DNA of 64,000 nucleotides from Faecalicatena_A orotica (GTDB lineage: Bacteria; Bacillota; Clostridia; Lachnospirales; Lachnospiraceae), in the NCBI RefSeq assembly GCF_040545875.1, contig NZ_JBEPMR010000002.1; one strand, given 5' to 3'. Positions 16,019 through 24,393 of this stretch are shown here, piece after piece. Positions within the stretch are counted from its first letter, which is position 1; each line of letters begins with the position of its first letter. The position numbers were made by a program, and so were the translations under genes. The notes beneath the pieces were generated by a model, which made no database searches, had not been told where the DNA came from, and worked only from the letters and a program-made list of their open reading frames with translations.

Positions 16019-18601
16019 ATGAACGTGTTAGTTATTGGAGGAGTTGCTGCCGGTACTAAAACAGCAGCAAAGTTAAAGCGTCAGGACCAAAGCGCTGAGA
16101 TTACGATTATTACGAAAGACAAGGATATATCTTATGCCGGGTGCGGGCTGCCGTATTATGTGGGCGGAGTGATTGAAGAAAAAGAAGAACTGATCGTAAA
16201 CACGCCGCAGAAATATTCTGCACTGACTGGGGTAAAAGTACTGACAGGCATAGAGGCAGTAGGACTGGATTCAGATAAGAAAGTGGTAAAGGCAAAGAAT
16301 CTGTCAACAGATGCGGAGGAAACCTATACATACGACAAACTGATCATCGCGACGGGTGCTTCCCCGGCCATTATTCCGATTGACGGAATTAGTCTTCCGG
16401 GAGTATTCAAAATGCGTACCCCGAATGACGCAATCGGTGTAAGAGACTATGCAGAAACCAACCATGTGAGAAAAGCAGTTGTTGTCGGTGCCGGTTTTAT
16501 AGGCCTCGAGGTTGCCGAGAACTTGAAGCTGAGAGGAATACAGGTAACTGTGATTGATTTTGCATCCCAGATACTCCCTAATATATTGGACCCGGAGATG
16601 GCGGCTTACGGTAAAAAGCACCTTCTCAAAGAAGGAATCCGGGTGATAACCGGTACAAAAGCAGAAGCTGTCCTCGGAGAGGGGAAAGTGACAGGCCTTA
16701 AGACGAGCGCGGGCACATTCCCGTGCGAGATGGTTATTATGGCGGCGGGCATCCGTCCAAATACCGCATTCCTTCAGGATACAGGAATTGAGATGTTCAA
16801 GGGAACTATTTTAACTGATGGACACATGCAGACAAATCTGCCGGATGTATATGCGGCGGGGGACTGTGCGATGGTTACGAACCGGATCACGGGCAGCAGG
16901 CAGTGGTCGCCGATGGGATCTTCCGCCAACATGGAAGGACGTACACTGGCGCAGATAATGACAGGGGACGAAAAAGAATATAAAGGTGTCCTTGGCACCG
17001 GTGTTGTAAAACTGCCGAACTTAAACTGCGGAAGAACAGGACTAACAGAAGAACAGGCAAAAGCGGCCGGCTATGATGTCATAACGGCACTCTCTGTAAC
17101 AGACGACAAGGCCCATTACTATCCGGATGCGGCATATTTTATCACAAAACTGATTGCAGACAAAACGACACATAAGCTTCTAGGAGTTCAGGTATTTGGC
17201 CCGGGGGCTGTCGACAAAATGGTAGATGTTGCTGTAGTGGGCCTGAACATGGGGGCTGTACTGGAAGATTATGAGAACGCGGATTTTGCTTACGCGCCTC
17301 CGTTTTCAACAGCGATCCACCCGTTTGTACAGGCGGTTTATATCCTGCTGAATAAAATAAACGGCGATATGGTCAGCATGACACCGGCAGAATATGCAGA
17401 AGGAAAAGCAGAAGGCTATACAGTGCTGGATGTGGGACTGACACCTGCCATCCGCGGTGCGCAGTACATCAACCTTGGGGCCGTGAAGGGTGAACTAGAG
17501 GGAATCGGAAAGGACGAAAAGCTCCTCCTTGTCTGTACAAAAGGAAAACGTGCTTACTTCCTGCAGAACAGACTGCGCCACTTCGGCTACACAAATACAG
17601 TGGCGCTGGAAGGCGGCGTGTTCTTCAGCGACGTAAAGGTGAAGAATACACAAACTGAGATTTCGGCCGATGAAGTTACAAGAGTTAAAGGTCTTGGTTT
17701 CCTGCGGGATAAGACGACCGCAGACAAATTCAATGGCCGTGTAATCACGAGAAACGGGAAAATAACTGCGGATGAGACACGTACCATAGCAGAGGCCGCG
17801 GAGCTGTACGGAAGCGGCGAAGTAACAATGACCTCCCGCCTGACAATGGAAATTCAGGGAGTACCGTTTGACAACATCGAACCGCTGAGGGAATACCTGA
17901 TGCAGGCTGGCCTCGAGACAGGCGGAACGGGTTCCAAAGTACGTCCGGTTGTATCCTGCAAAGGAACGACCTGCCAGTATGGTCTGACTGATACATTCGC
18001 GCTGTCAGAAGAAATACACGAACGTTTCTATCACGGTTATTCATCAGTCAAGCTTCCGCACAAGTTTAAAATAGCAGTGGGCGGATGTCCGAATAACTGC
18101 GTAAAACCTGACCTGAATGATATCGGAATTATCGGGCAGCGTATTCCTCAGGTTGATCTGGAAAAATGTAAAGGATGCAAAGTCTGTCAGGTGACGGAAA
18201 GCTGTCCGATCGGCATTGCAAAGATGGAAGACGGAAAAATCGTGATCGATGATGATGCATGCAACCACTGCGGCAGATGTATCGGCAAATGCCCGTTCAG
18301 CGTAGTGGAAGACTATACAGACGGATACCGCATCTACATAGGCGGCCGCTGGGGAAAGAAAGCATCTCAGGGAAGATATCTGGATAAAGTATTCACTGAT
18401 AAAGAAGAAGCTCTGGATACGATCGAAAAAGCAATTCTGCTGTTCAGGGAACAGGGAAACACAGGAGAACGTTTCGGAGATACGATCGCACGCCTTGGTT
18501 TTGAAAACGTGCAGGAGCAGCTGCTTAAAGATGACCTGCTGTCCAGAAAAACAGAGAACCTTGCAGCCCAGAAACATTTGAAGGGCGGGGCAACCTGTTA
18601 A
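16019..18601 (+). CDS. CoA-disulfide-reductase-like / rhodanese / AsrC-like fusion protein
   Basis: This 860-residue redox protein joins three modules. Residues 1-445 are a FAD/NAD(P)H pyridine nucleotide-disulfide oxidoreductase of the CoA-disulfide reductase or NADH oxidase group, with the redox Cys42 in SYAGCGLPYY and both dinucleotide-binding glycine motifs. Residues about 455-540 are a rhodanese domain with Cys506 in VCTKGKRAY. Residues about 555-860 match the siroheme Fe-S half of anaerobic sulfite reductase subunit C: a NIR/SIR ferredoxin-like region, Cys647/Cys652 and Cys690/Cys694, then two 4Fe-4S motifs (CKGCKVC, CNHCGRC). I infer NAD(P)H-driven reduction of a persulfide, sulfite or polysulfide. 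The first pair is spaced C-x4-C rather than the commoner C-x5-C. It is cotranscribed with the DUF134 gene. Confidence 0.85.
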   Translation: MNVLVIGGVAAGTKTAAKLKRQDQSAEITIITKDKDISYAGCGLPYYVGGVIEEKEELIVNTPQKYSALTGVKVLTGIEAVGLDSDKKVVKAKNLSTDAEETYTYDKLIIATGASPAIIPIDGISLPGVFKMRTPNDAIGVRDYAETNHVRKAVVVGAGFIGLEVAENLKLRGIQVTVIDFASQILPNILDPEMAAYGKKHLLKEGIRVITGTKAEAVLGEGKVTGLKTSAGTFPCEMVIMAAGIRPNTAFLQDTGIEMFKGTILTDGHMQTNLPDVYAAGDCAMVTNRITGSRQWSPMGSSANMEGRTLAQIMTGDEKEYKGVLGTGVVKLPNLNCGRTGLTEEQAKAAGYDVITALSVTDDKAHYYPDAAYFITKLIADKTTHKLLGVQVFGPGAVDKMVDVAVVGLNMGAVLEDYENADFAYAPPFSTAIHPFVQAVYILLNKINGDMVSMTPAEYAEGKAEGYTVLDVGLTPAIRGAQYINLGAVKGELEGIGKDEKLLLVCTKGKRAYFLQNRLRHFGYTNTVALEGGVFFSDVKVKNTQTEISADEVTRVKGLGFLRDKTTADKFNGRVITRNGKITADETRTIAEAAELYGSGEVTMTSRLTMEIQGVPFDNIEPLREYLMQAGLETGGTGSKVRPVVSCKGTTCQYGLTDTFALSEEIHERFYHGYSSVKLPHKFKIAVGGCPNNCVKPDLNDIGIIGQRIPQVDLEKCKGCKVCQVTESCPIGIAKMEDGKIVIDDDACNHCGRCIGKCPFSVVEDYTDGYRIYIGGRWGKKASQGRYLDKVFTDKEEALDTIEKAILLFREQGNTGERFGDTIARLGFENVQEQLLKDDLLSRKTENLAAQKHLKGGATC

Positions 18602-18613
18602 GCTGGGAATGAA

Positions 18614-18663
18614 AACAGAAAAGAGGGAGTGTTGCCTGACGGCGCTGCTCCCTCTTTTCTGTT
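18614..18663. terminator. Bidirectional terminator between flavoenzyme and cold-shock genes
   Basis: Perfect 16-bp arms, AACAGAAAAGAGGGAG and CTCCCTCTTTTCTGTT, surround an 18-base loop between convergent genes. The A/T-rich outer stem can serve both directions. Confidence 0.85.
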
Positions 18664-18745
18664 ACATTTATATCTTATTTAAAAGACACATACCAAAGCT
18701 AATTAAGCGTTACTGCTCACGCCCTGCGGGCTTACACAGTCTCAA

Positions 18746-18949
18746 TTAAGCAACTGCTACATTAACAGCCTGTGGTCCGCGGTTTCCTTCTGTGATATCA
18801 AATGTTACTTTCTGTCCTTCTTCAAGGCTCTTGTAACCATCAGCAGCGATTCCTGAGAAGTGTACGAATACGTCTTCACCGTTAGCGTCGTTTGTGATGA
18901 ATCCAAAACCTTTCTGTGCGTTAAACCATTTTACTGTACCGTTATTCAT
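18746..18949 (-). CDS. Cold-shock protein (CspA family)
   Basis: This 67-residue single cold-shock domain binds RNA and single-stranded DNA as a chaperone or antiterminator. It has the RNP1 motif KGFGFI and RNP2 motif DVFVHF, and starts MNNGTVKWFNAQ. It has a perfect TTTAGGAGG ribosome binding site. Its promoter lies about 145 bp upstream, leaving a leader of about 130 nt with a 22-bp hairpin (19004-19060). That is consistent with post-transcriptional, possibly temperature-dependent, control. Confidence 0.97.
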   Translation of the reverse strand: MNNGTVKWFNAQKGFGFITNDANGEDVFVHFSGIAADGYKSLEEGQKVTFDITEGNRGPQAVNVAVA

Positions 18950-19003
18950 GGAAATACCTCCTAAAAAAATAATATTATTTGTAAATCCTCTGATAATAAA
19001 AAA

Positions 19004-19060
19004 TCACATATTTTTGTAAAGCATTATCAATGGAACATAATGACTTACAAAAATATGTGA
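19004..19060 (-). promoter_or_regulatory. Long leader hairpin of the cold-shock gene
   Basis: Perfect 16-bp arms (TCACATATTTTTGTAA at 19004-19019, its complement at 19045-19060) enclose an AG/AC internal loop and a further 6-bp stem CATTAT / ATAATG with a nine-base loop. It sits 55-111 nt upstream of the start codon inside the transcribed leader. Its A/U-rich stem is the kind that melts or rearranges with temperature. A thermosensor role is inferred. Confidence 0.65.
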
Positions 19061-19088
19061 AATCTAAATCCGATGAAAATACTATTAC

Positions 19089-19117
19089 ATCTTAGCATAA
19101 CATTGCGAAATAGTCAA
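19089..19117 (-). promoter_or_regulatory. Promoter of the cold-shock gene
   Basis: On the minus strand TTGACT (19117-19112), a 17-base spacer and TAAGAT (19094-19089). The predicted transcript begins near 19082. Confidence 0.7.
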
Positions 19118-19165
19118 TAGATTTCAGAAAAATTTGGATATAGGAAGAAAGACTGATAAAAGCAT

Positions 19166-19256
19166 TCATAAATGTTCATATAAACGATAAATAATCATAT
19201 AAATACATTGAAAACATTCATAATAGATGATAAAATAAGCGCATAAAGCATATAAA
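19166..19256 (+). promoter_or_regulatory. Promoter and repeated operator motifs of ulaG unit
   Basis: TTGAAA (19208-19213), a 17-base spacer and TAAAAT (19231-19236) form the promoter. Copies of TCATAWAA-like motif lie at 19166, 19176, 19195, 19218 (inside the spacer) and 19249. The same motif recurs at the other three promoters of this cluster and is the likely binding site of the DeoR-family regulator encoded at 25679. Confidence 0.65.
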
Positions 19257-19305
19257 TGATAGTTTTAATGAAACATATGAATGATTAAAAACAGGAGGAA
19301 GAAAA

Positions 19306-20364
19306 ATGAGTATGGTGAATGAGCTGACAAGAGAAAAGTGGGTACTCGGTGCATTTCCGGAATGGGGAACCTGGCTGAACGAGGAGATTGACGAGGAAGT
19401 GGTGGCACCGGGCACCTTTGCGATGTGGTGGATTGGATGTACGGGACTCTGGATCAAATCCGAGAACAATACGAACATTGCAGTCGATCTCTGGTTCGGA
19501 AACGGGAAGAGGAGCAAAAAGACAAAAGAGATGGCCCCGTTCCACCAGATGCGCAACATGACCGGCGGACGCATGACACAGCCGAATCTGCGTGCGGCTC
19601 CGATCGTATATGACCCGTTTGCTGTAACACAGGTGGATGCCGTACTGTCTACACATTATCACAATGACCATATCGACCCGTTTTTTGCAGCGGCTGTTAT
19701 GCAGAACTGCGGTCAGGACGTGCCGTTTATCGGGCCTATGAAGAGTGTGGAAAAATGGCTGGGCTACGGAGTACCAAAAGACCGCTGCAGAGTTGTGAGG
19801 CCGGGGGATGTAATTCAGGTAAAAGACTGTGAAATTGTGGTGCTGGATTCCTTTGACAGAACGTGTCTCGTAACCGCAGATGAGGATATCAGAAATACAT
19901 GCCCGAACGATATGGATGAAAAGGCTGTAAACTATTTGATTAAGACACCCGCAGGTAATGTGTACCACAGCGGTGATTCCCATTATTCCACATATTACGC
20001 AAAGCACGGAAAGGATTATAATATAGATGTTGCACTCGGCTCCTACGGGGAAAATCCGGCAGGGAACCAGGATAAGATGACTTCTGTAGACATTCTTAGA
20101 ATGGCGGAGGCTCTCAGGTGTAAAGTTGTCATTCCGTTTCACTATGATGTGTGGACAAATTTCAAGGCAGATCCTGCTGAGATTATGATGCTTTACAATT
20201 ACAAGAAAGACGTGCTCCAGTATCAGTTTACCCCGTTTATCTGGGACGTGGGCGGAAAATATATCTGGCCTCTGGACAAAGATAAAAAACAGTTCCATTA
20301 TAGAAGAGGGTTTGAAGATTGCTTTACAGATGAACCGAATGTGCCATTCCGGTCAATTTTGTAG
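19306..20364 (+). CDS. ulaG: L-ascorbate-6-phosphate lactonase (UlaG)
   Basis: This 352-residue enzyme of the metallo-beta-lactamase fold opens the lactone of L-ascorbate 6-phosphate to 3-keto-L-gulonate 6-phosphate in the cytosol. The metal site is seen as His117, His119, Asp121 and His122 (STHYHNDHID), with later ligands in YHSGDSHYS and VIPFHYD. Length and the N-terminal EWGTWLNEEIDEEVV segment match UlaG closely. It has an AGGAGG ribosome binding site. It opens the first transcription unit of the regulon and is followed at 21 bp by the PTS IIA gene. It could act on a related sugar-acid lactone phosphate. Confidence 0.92.
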   Translation: MSMVNELTREKWVLGAFPEWGTWLNEEIDEEVVAPGTFAMWWIGCTGLWIKSENNTNIAVDLWFGNGKRSKKTKEMAPFHQMRNMTGGRMTQPNLRAAPIVYDPFAVTQVDAVLSTHYHNDHIDPFFAAAVMQNCGQDVPFIGPMKSVEKWLGYGVPKDRCRVVRPGDVIQVKDCEIVVLDSFDRTCLVTADEDIRNTCPNDMDEKAVNYLIKTPAGNVYHSGDSHYSTYYAKHGKDYNIDVALGSYGENPAGNQDKMTSVDILRMAEALRCKVVIPFHYDVWTNFKADPAEIMMLYNYKKDVLQYQFTPFIWDVGGKYIWPLDKDKKQFHYRRGFEDCFTDEPNVPFRSIL

Positions 20365-20385
20365 TCAGAAAAGGAGAATCATACT

Positions 20386-20847
20386 ATGCTGTTAAAAGAA
20401 TTAGTAGAAAAGAACAGAGTCTGCTTTCATAAAGGATTTGATACATGGGAGGAGGCTGTTGCCGCCTCCTGCCAGCCGCTGCTTGATGATGGGTCAATCG
20501 AGCAGGCATACATAGATGCGGTGATCGGATGCGTTAAGAAGTATGGCCCGTATATTGTTTTTGCACCCAACATTGCCATGCCGCATTCCCAGGAGGGAGC
20601 GGTCGGCGTGAATGATACTGCGGTTTCCTTCATGAAGCTGGAAGAGCCGGTGCACTTCGAAGAAGGAAATCCGGATAAGGATGCGAAGTTGTTTTTCGTG
20701 CTGGCATCAAAGAACCATGAGATGCACATGCAGAATATGGAAAAGCTGGCGAACATGCTCCTCACGGCGGATATCATGGATGCGCTGATGGAAGTCAGGG
20801 ATGTGGAAGGACTGCTTGAACTCGACGCAAAATATTCAGACCTATGA
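20386..20847 (+). CDS. ulaC: PTS ascorbate-type IIA component
   Basis: This 153-residue IIA protein of the mannitol/fructose-type fold carries phosphate from HPr to IIB. The phospho-acceptor is His67 in NIAMPHSQ. The partners IIC and IIB are encoded about 2 and 3.5 kb downstream (22637, 24030) behind a second promoter. The stop codon overlaps the start of the creatininase-family gene (ATGA), so the two are translationally coupled. Confidence 0.9.
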   Translation: MLLKELVEKNRVCFHKGFDTWEEAVAASCQPLLDDGSIEQAYIDAVIGCVKKYGPYIVFAPNIAMPHSQEGAVGVNDTAVSFMKLEEPVHFEEGNPDKDAKLFFVLASKNHEMHMQNMEKLANMLLTADIMDALMEVRDVEGLLELDAKYSDL

Positions 20848-21584
20848 GAAATCTATTTTACCACAGCTGGGATTCTGCGAAGGAATGCATACAGAAAAGT
20901 GAGGGGATCATGGTCACCGCAGGGTCGGTGGAAGAACATGGTTTCCACCTGCCTCTTGGGACGGACATCATCCTGACACATGCCTTTGCAGAAGCGGTGT
21001 GTGAAAAGGAAAATTTATATTATTACCCCTGTATCACGTATGGGCAGGTATGGTCTGCAAAGGAGTTTGAAGGAACTATATCCATTTCCCCGGACTGTTT
21101 AAGGGAGTACTGCCTTCAGGCAGTCGAAAGTGTTCTGCGTGTCTGCCCCAGACGGGTCATCCTGTATTCCTTTCATAACGGGAACCATAAGGTAATGGAG
21201 GAGGTTATGAGAGAACTGACGGACAGGGGGCTCGGCGGGAACGTGTTCCATATTAAGAATGCGGGAATTGAAAAGAAAGCGCAGCATATACTGACATCTC
21301 CGGTGTGGAACGGGAGTGTCTGGCATGCAGGCGAACTGGAGACATCTTTGATGTTATATGCCGCAGAGGAACTGGTGGACATGGAAGCAGCAACGGCTGA
21401 GTTCCCGCCGGTTCCGTTTTTTTACGGGAAAAAGCCTGTGCCCTGGAAAAAGTTTTTGAAAAGTGGTGCCTTTGGCGACGCTGCCTGTGCAACAAGAGAA
21501 AAGGGAGAGGCTCTGTTTAGGTTAATCTGCCGGGAACTGGAGGAGCAGGTACGCTGCATAAAAGGAGAAGAAAACAATGAATGA
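20844..21584 (+). CDS. Creatininase-family amidohydrolase/hydrolase
   Basis: This 246-residue protein of the creatininase superfamily is metal dependent. The N-terminal GSVEEHGFHLPLGTD carries the Glu/His/Asp metal ligands, and SFHNGNHK and WHAGELETSLML are the other conserved blocks. Family members hydrolyse creatinine, cleave the inositol-derived ketone 3-dehydro-scyllo-inosose (IolN) or act on pterin precursors, so the family alone does not give the substrate. It overlaps the IIA gene by four bases and the HAD gene by eight, so it clearly belongs to the sugar-acid operon. No such enzyme is in the classical ascorbate pathway. Confidence 0.85.
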   Translation: MRNLFYHSWDSAKECIQKSEGIMVTAGSVEEHGFHLPLGTDIILTHAFAEAVCEKENLYYYPCITYGQVWSAKEFEGTISISPDCLREYCLQAVESVLRVCPRRVILYSFHNGNHKVMEEVMRELTDRGLGGNVFHIKNAGIEKKAQHILTSPVWNGSVWHAGELETSLMLYAAEELVDMEAATAEFPPVPFFYGKKPVPWKKFLKSGAFGDAACATREKGEALFRLICRELEEQVRCIKGEENNE

Positions 21585-22416
21585 CATCAGATTGGTCGTC
21601 TGTGACCTAGACGGAACGCTTTTAAATGATAAAAAACGGATTACGGAACGTACGGCGTCCGTGATGCAGAAAATACAGCAGATGGGGATTGCGGTCTGTC
21701 TGGCATCTGGCCGGGATGAGCAGATGATGTCTGTTTATGACAGGAAGATCGGGGGCTGCAGGTATCTGCTGTCCAACAACGGGGCAATGGTACGCAGAAA
21801 TGATAATAAAATTCTGCACTGTAATTATCTGGCCGAAGACGATACGGCCCTGCTTTTGTCGTACCTGAACGCACATAAAATGACGTTTATGATGTATTCC
21901 GATCAGGAAATGTATTTTTCGGAGGGAAGCGGGAAACTGAAAAAAAGAATCAGTGATTATGAAAAGCTGTCACAGGATGTAGGCTGCCCTGTGAAGCTGA
22001 ATGCAAAAGAGTTTTTAAGAAGCACCCCTGTGGCGGGATACACGACCGCTGCAAAAATCGTCGCCTATGAGGACGATGAGGAGAAGATTAACGCTTACAA
22101 AAGATATATAGACCATATGCCGGGAGTGCATTATGAACCGACAGGGTACGGGCTTTTAGGAGCGTTTGACAGGAAAGTTTCGAAAAAGGCTGCCCTGTTG
22201 AAAATCATGGAGGACATGGGGGCCAGCCCAGATGCAGTGTGCGTATTCGGTGATTTTGAAAACGATCTGAGCATGTTCGAGTGTGCAGAACACAGGATCT
22301 GTATGGAAAATGGTGTAGAAGAACTGAAAAGAGCGGCCAGCCATGTGACAGTCAGTAATAATGACGATGGCGTTGCAGTCTATCTGGAAAATATACTGGA
22401 CATTTTGTCTAAATAG
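21577..22416 (+). CDS. Cof-type HAD-IIB phosphatase of the ula cluster
   Basis: This 279-residue HAD hydrolase has motif I CDLDGTLLNDKK, motif II VCLASGRDE and motif IV VFGDFENDLSMFE. A C2B cap is in the middle. It overlaps the creatininase-family gene by eight bases. Its likely job, by context, is to dephosphorylate an intermediate or dead-end sugar phosphate of the pathway, which is inference. It is related to but clearly different from the HAD protein encoded at 10267. Confidence 0.88.
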   Translation: MNDIRLVVCDLDGTLLNDKKRITERTASVMQKIQQMGIAVCLASGRDEQMMSVYDRKIGGCRYLLSNNGAMVRRNDNKILHCNYLAEDDTALLLSYLNAHKMTFMMYSDQEMYFSEGSGKLKKRISDYEKLSQDVGCPVKLNAKEFLRSTPVAGYTTAAKIVAYEDDEEKINAYKRYIDHMPGVHYEPTGYGLLGAFDRKVSKKAALLKIMEDMGASPDAVCVFGDFENDLSMFECAEHRICMENGVEELKRAASHVTVSNNDDGVAVYLENILDILSK

Positions 22417-22437
22417 TGAGTATATGATCAAATAAGT

Positions 22438-22569
22438 TCATAAAATAAGAATTAATGCATTTTAATCACTGATATTGATAAAATTACATCATATAAAAGG
22501 AAATAATTCATAAAATAGCACAAACAATCATATAATAAGATTGACAATCATCATAAACGACACTATAAT
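22438..22569 (+). promoter_or_regulatory. Promoter and operator motifs of ulaAB unit
   Basis: Perfect TTGACA (22541-22546), a 17-base spacer and perfect TATAAT (22564-22569). TCATAWAAT-type motifs are at 22438, 22489, 22508, 22528 and 22551, the last inside the spacer. So a second promoter serves the IIC gene within the cluster. Confidence 0.75.
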
Positions 22570-22636
22570 ACAATTATCAAGAATACATAATGCACAAAAG
22601 AATCGTAAAAATGGTTACAAAGGAAGGAGAGGAATT

Positions 22637-23989
22637 ATGTTAAATTCAATTCTTGATTTACTCTTGAAACAAATTTTCGGACAGCCATTCCTGCTTATGG
22701 CAATAATCGTATTTATAGGTTACGTTGCAATGAAGCAGAAATTGTCCAAAGCTCTTGCGGGGGCCGTGAAAGCTTCTATCGGTATCATTGTAATGGGGAT
22801 GGGATCAGGCGCCCTGATCGCCAACTTCGGCAAGCTTCTGACTGCACTACAGAATGCGACGGGAATTCAGGGAGCCGGATTGAATACCTACCCGACAATG
22901 ACCGCCAGTTACGAAAAGATGGACGCGGTACTGGGCGCTGGAACAGGGGCAGCGTGGGGGATTTATACACTGCTTGTTGCTTTTATCCTCAATCTGGTTT
23001 TGGTAGGCTTAAGAAAGTTCACCAGAATCCGTGCGGTTTATCTGACAGGCAACGCGATGATCGTCCAGGCAGGTATCAGTACTTATATTGTATGGCGTTT
23101 CCTTGGCCTTGGGATGATGCCGACAGTCCTGATTGCGGCAGTGGTAACAGCGCTGTACTGGGGAATCTGCTCTACACTCCTGATTGAACCTACAAAGAAG
23201 ATCACAGGTGCGGATTTTACGGTTGCACACCAGCAGATGTTTGTGGACTACGTTGCTTATAAGGTAGCTCCGAAGATCGGTAATGCAGAAAAAGATGATA
23301 TTGAGAAAAAGAAAATGCCGGAATCTCTCAACTTCCTTCAGGATAATATCATTGCAACAGCACTTGTTATGTTTGTTTCCACAGCAGTCATTATGCTGGT
23401 AGTCGGACGCGACCAGATCGACTGGCTCCGTGGTGCAGAAGGCCTGAATCAGGCGGGACTCACCAACAACATCGTATTCCTCGTGTGGATATCCATAACA
23501 CTGACAGCAAATATCGTTGTACTGCTCAGTGGTGTCAGGATGTTTGTCGGTGAGCTCATGATGTCATTCAAAGGTATTTCAGAAAAACTGCTTCCAGGTG
23601 CAGTTGCAGGTGTTGACTGTGCCGCAATCTTCGCATTCGCTCCAAAGTCAGTTGTACTCGGACTTCTCTTTGGTGCTTTGGGACAGGTAATCGGACTGGT
23701 CGGACTTCTTGTGTTCAAGTCCCCGATCTTCCTCGTACCGGGATTCATCCCGCTGTTCTTTGATAATGCGACAATCGCGATCTTTGCCAATAAGTTCGGC
23801 GGATGGAAAGCGGCAGCTGTAATCTGTACGGCAAACGGTCTTATCCAGATATTAGGTTCCGCCCTCGCGGTAAAACTTATGGAATTAACATGGTGGCAGG
23901 GAAGCGCAGATTATGCGACAATATGGGTAGCAATCATAGCAATCTTCAAAGGTATCGGAAGCTTGCTTGGAATCCCGATTGCAGGTTAA
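22637..23989 (+). CDS. ulaA: PTS ascorbate-type IIC permease (UlaA)
   Basis: This 450-residue, strongly hydrophobic permease has about ten or eleven membrane segments and belongs to the AG superfamily of PTS transporters (SgaT/UlaA). It imports and phosphorylates L-ascorbate or a similar acid together with IIB and IIA. The start at 22637 (MLNSILDLLLKQIFG) is preferred because AAGGAGAGG lies directly upstream. An in-frame ATG at 22541 falls inside the promoter. Conserved glycine-rich segments such as VIVMGMGSGALIANFGKLL support the family. IIB follows after 40 bp. Confidence 0.93.
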   Translation: MLNSILDLLLKQIFGQPFLLMAIIVFIGYVAMKQKLSKALAGAVKASIGIIVMGMGSGALIANFGKLLTALQNATGIQGAGLNTYPTMTASYEKMDAVLGAGTGAAWGIYTLLVAFILNLVLVGLRKFTRIRAVYLTGNAMIVQAGISTYIVWRFLGLGMMPTVLIAAVVTALYWGICSTLLIEPTKKITGADFTVAHQQMFVDYVAYKVAPKIGNAEKDDIEKKKMPESLNFLQDNIIATALVMFVSTAVIMLVVGRDQIDWLRGAEGLNQAGLTNNIVFLVWISITLTANIVVLLSGVRMFVGELMMSFKGISEKLLPGAVAGVDCAAIFAFAPKSVVLGLLFGALGQVIGLVGLLVFKSPIFLVPGFIPLFFDNATIAIFANKFGGWKAAAVICTANGLIQILGSALAVKLMELTWWQGSADYATIWVAIIAIFKGIGSLLGIPIAG

Positions 23990-24029
23990 CCAGTTAGAAT
24001 AAACAAAAATATAACAGGAGGAAAAAAAG

Positions 24030-24329
24030 ATGCTTAATATTTTATGTGTATGTGGAAATGGTATGGGAACCAGTACGATTTTGAAGATCAGTGTAAAGAA
24101 AATCTGTGATGAGCACAATATTGAGGCAGCTGTAGAGTCATGTTCATTCGGTGAGGCATTGTCTTATGTGACGAATACAGACCTCGTACTGACAAGCCCT
24201 GAGTGGGCGGGAATGCTTCCACCAAGTAATGCGGTGATTGCAGAGACGAAGAACCTGATCGACACAAAGGCTGTTACAGAGACACTTCTGGCAGCAGTGA
24301 AAGAACATTTCCCGAACGAAATGAAGTAA
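24030..24329 (+). CDS. ulaB: PTS ascorbate-type IIB component (UlaB)
   Basis: This 99-residue IIB protein of the lactose/cellobiose-like fold has the phospho-cysteine Cys8 in the P-loop VCGNGMGTS. It passes phosphate from IIA (encoded at 20386) to the substrate entering through UlaA. It sits in the usual place just after the IIC gene, with an AGGAGG ribosome binding site. A hairpin follows in the gap to the next gene. Confidence 0.93.
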   Translation: MLNILCVCGNGMGTSTILKISVKKICDEHNIEAAVESCSFGEALSYVTNTDLVLTSPEWAGMLPPSNAVIAETKNLIDTKAVTETLLAAVKEHFPNEMK

Positions 24330-24347
24330 CAGATTAAATGGAAACAG

Positions 24348-24379
24348 CCGGGGATATGGATTTGAGCCATATACCCGGG
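24348..24379 (+). promoter_or_regulatory. Intercistronic hairpin before the UroD-family gene
   Basis: CCGGGGATATGG and CCATATACCCGGG form a 12-bp stem with one mismatch. It ends just before the GAGGAGG ribosome binding site (24381-24387). It may set relative expression of the PTS genes and the downstream gene through mRNA processing or partial termination. Confidence 0.45.
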
Positions 24380-24393
24380 TGAGGAGGATGAAA

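Noticed and set aside
19285..20298. A 337-codon open frame on the minus strand opposite ulaG
   Set aside because: It is fully antisense to a clear enzyme gene, has no plausible ribosome binding site, and its Cys/His-rich translation looks like the complement of a coding frame.
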